A stretch of 12,951 nt of DNA from Planctomycetales bacterium (GTDB taxonomy: Bacteria > Planctomycetota > Phycisphaerae > SM23-33), in NCBI GenBank assembly GCA_030592655.1, contig JAUVIQ010000067.1, positions 1-12,951 of the forward strand, read 5' to 3'. A program made the position numbers and the translations under genes. The notes beneath the pieces are model-generated. The model was not told the origin of the DNA and did no database searches. It worked only from the letters and a program-made list of their open reading frames with translations. This document shows, in pieces, positions 12,783-12,951 of the stretch; position 1 is the first letter of the stretch, and each line of letters begins with the position of its first letter.

Positions 12783-12951
12783 ATGGCAGGGCACGGTAAC
12801 ATAAAGACACGCCGGGAAAAGGTCGCGGATATGCTTTCGCAGAAGGGTTTTATGTCGCTTTGCGAGTTGGTCGGCGCCATTGGCGTCAGTGAAAGCACAG
12901 CCCGACGGGACCTGGAGTTCCTTGAGCACCAAGGAATCGTAACGCGAACCC
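12783..12951 (+). CDS. DeoR-family transcriptional regulator, N-terminal part (runs off window)
   Basis: 56 codons from the ATG at 12783 to the window edge. The N-terminal winged helix-turn-helix is plain: RREKVADMLSQKGFMSLCEL, then VGAIGVSESTARRDLEFLEHQGIV, with the recognition-helix signature S.STARRDL.FLE that marks the DeoR/GlpR group. These are usually repressors that release DNA on binding a sugar phosphate or similar metabolite; the ligand domain is cut off. DeoR regulators are known neighbours of planctomycete microcompartment loci. The position after pduT and the operator-like blocks shared with the pduS and etfB promoters suggest it controls both units. Confidence 0.93.
   Translation, partial: MAGHGNIKTRREKVADMLSQKGFMSLCELVGAIGVSESTARRDLEFLEHQGIVTRT

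Overview
The window looks like a chromosomal piece of a Planctomycetes-type bacterium, probably Phycisphaerae or a relative. The clues are a microcompartment shell gene with a PduS-like partner beside a DeoR regulator, a secreted protein of a type I associate with planctomycetes, and a shortened MnmE-like gene next to coaX. The lineage call is inference from gene content; no rRNA or tRNA is present.

Left part (1-3076, all minus strand): rpmA (L27), obg, a small membrane protein, coaX and the 5' part of an MnmE/TrmE-like GTPase. This is housekeeping translation and CoA metabolism, with a good promoter before rpmA. The two spacers bordering obg are built of 7-bp tandem repeats. One array abuts the obg start codon and supplies the rpmA stop codon; the other contains the obg stop codon. 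Next comes a secreted protein (3074-3736) with its own promoter.

Middle part (3898-10578, minus strand): transcription runs from right to left as etfB, a 57-codon membrane protein, etfA, a 194-aa membrane-anchored protein, glcD, a PIN toxin with a 56-aa partner, a zinc alcohol dehydrogenase and an SDR. The set etfB-etfA-glcD is the composition of an ETF-linked (Lct-type) lactate or 2-hydroxyacid dehydrogenase. The 194-aa gene and the PIN pair are AT-richer than their neighbours and look like later insertions. A fragment encoding the last 12 residues of a second glcD lies beyond the PIN pair.

Right part (10741-12951, plus strand): pduS-like and pduT-like genes, then the start of a DeoR-family regulator that runs off the window. 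PduS is a flavin/Fe-S RnfC-like protein. PduT is a tandem-BMC trimer shell protein with the pore cysteine that holds a [4Fe-4S] cluster in PduT. The divergent spacer (10579-10740) and the spacer before deoR (12637-12782) share three sequence blocks, which suggests one regulon.

Working model (inference): a bacterial microcompartment breaks down fucose, rhamnose or a similar compound to lactaldehyde and then lactate; lactate leaves the shell and is oxidised to pyruvate by the GlcD-EtfAB system, while PduS/PduT carry electrons across the shell. The catalytic core genes of the compartment, if present, lie to the right of this window.
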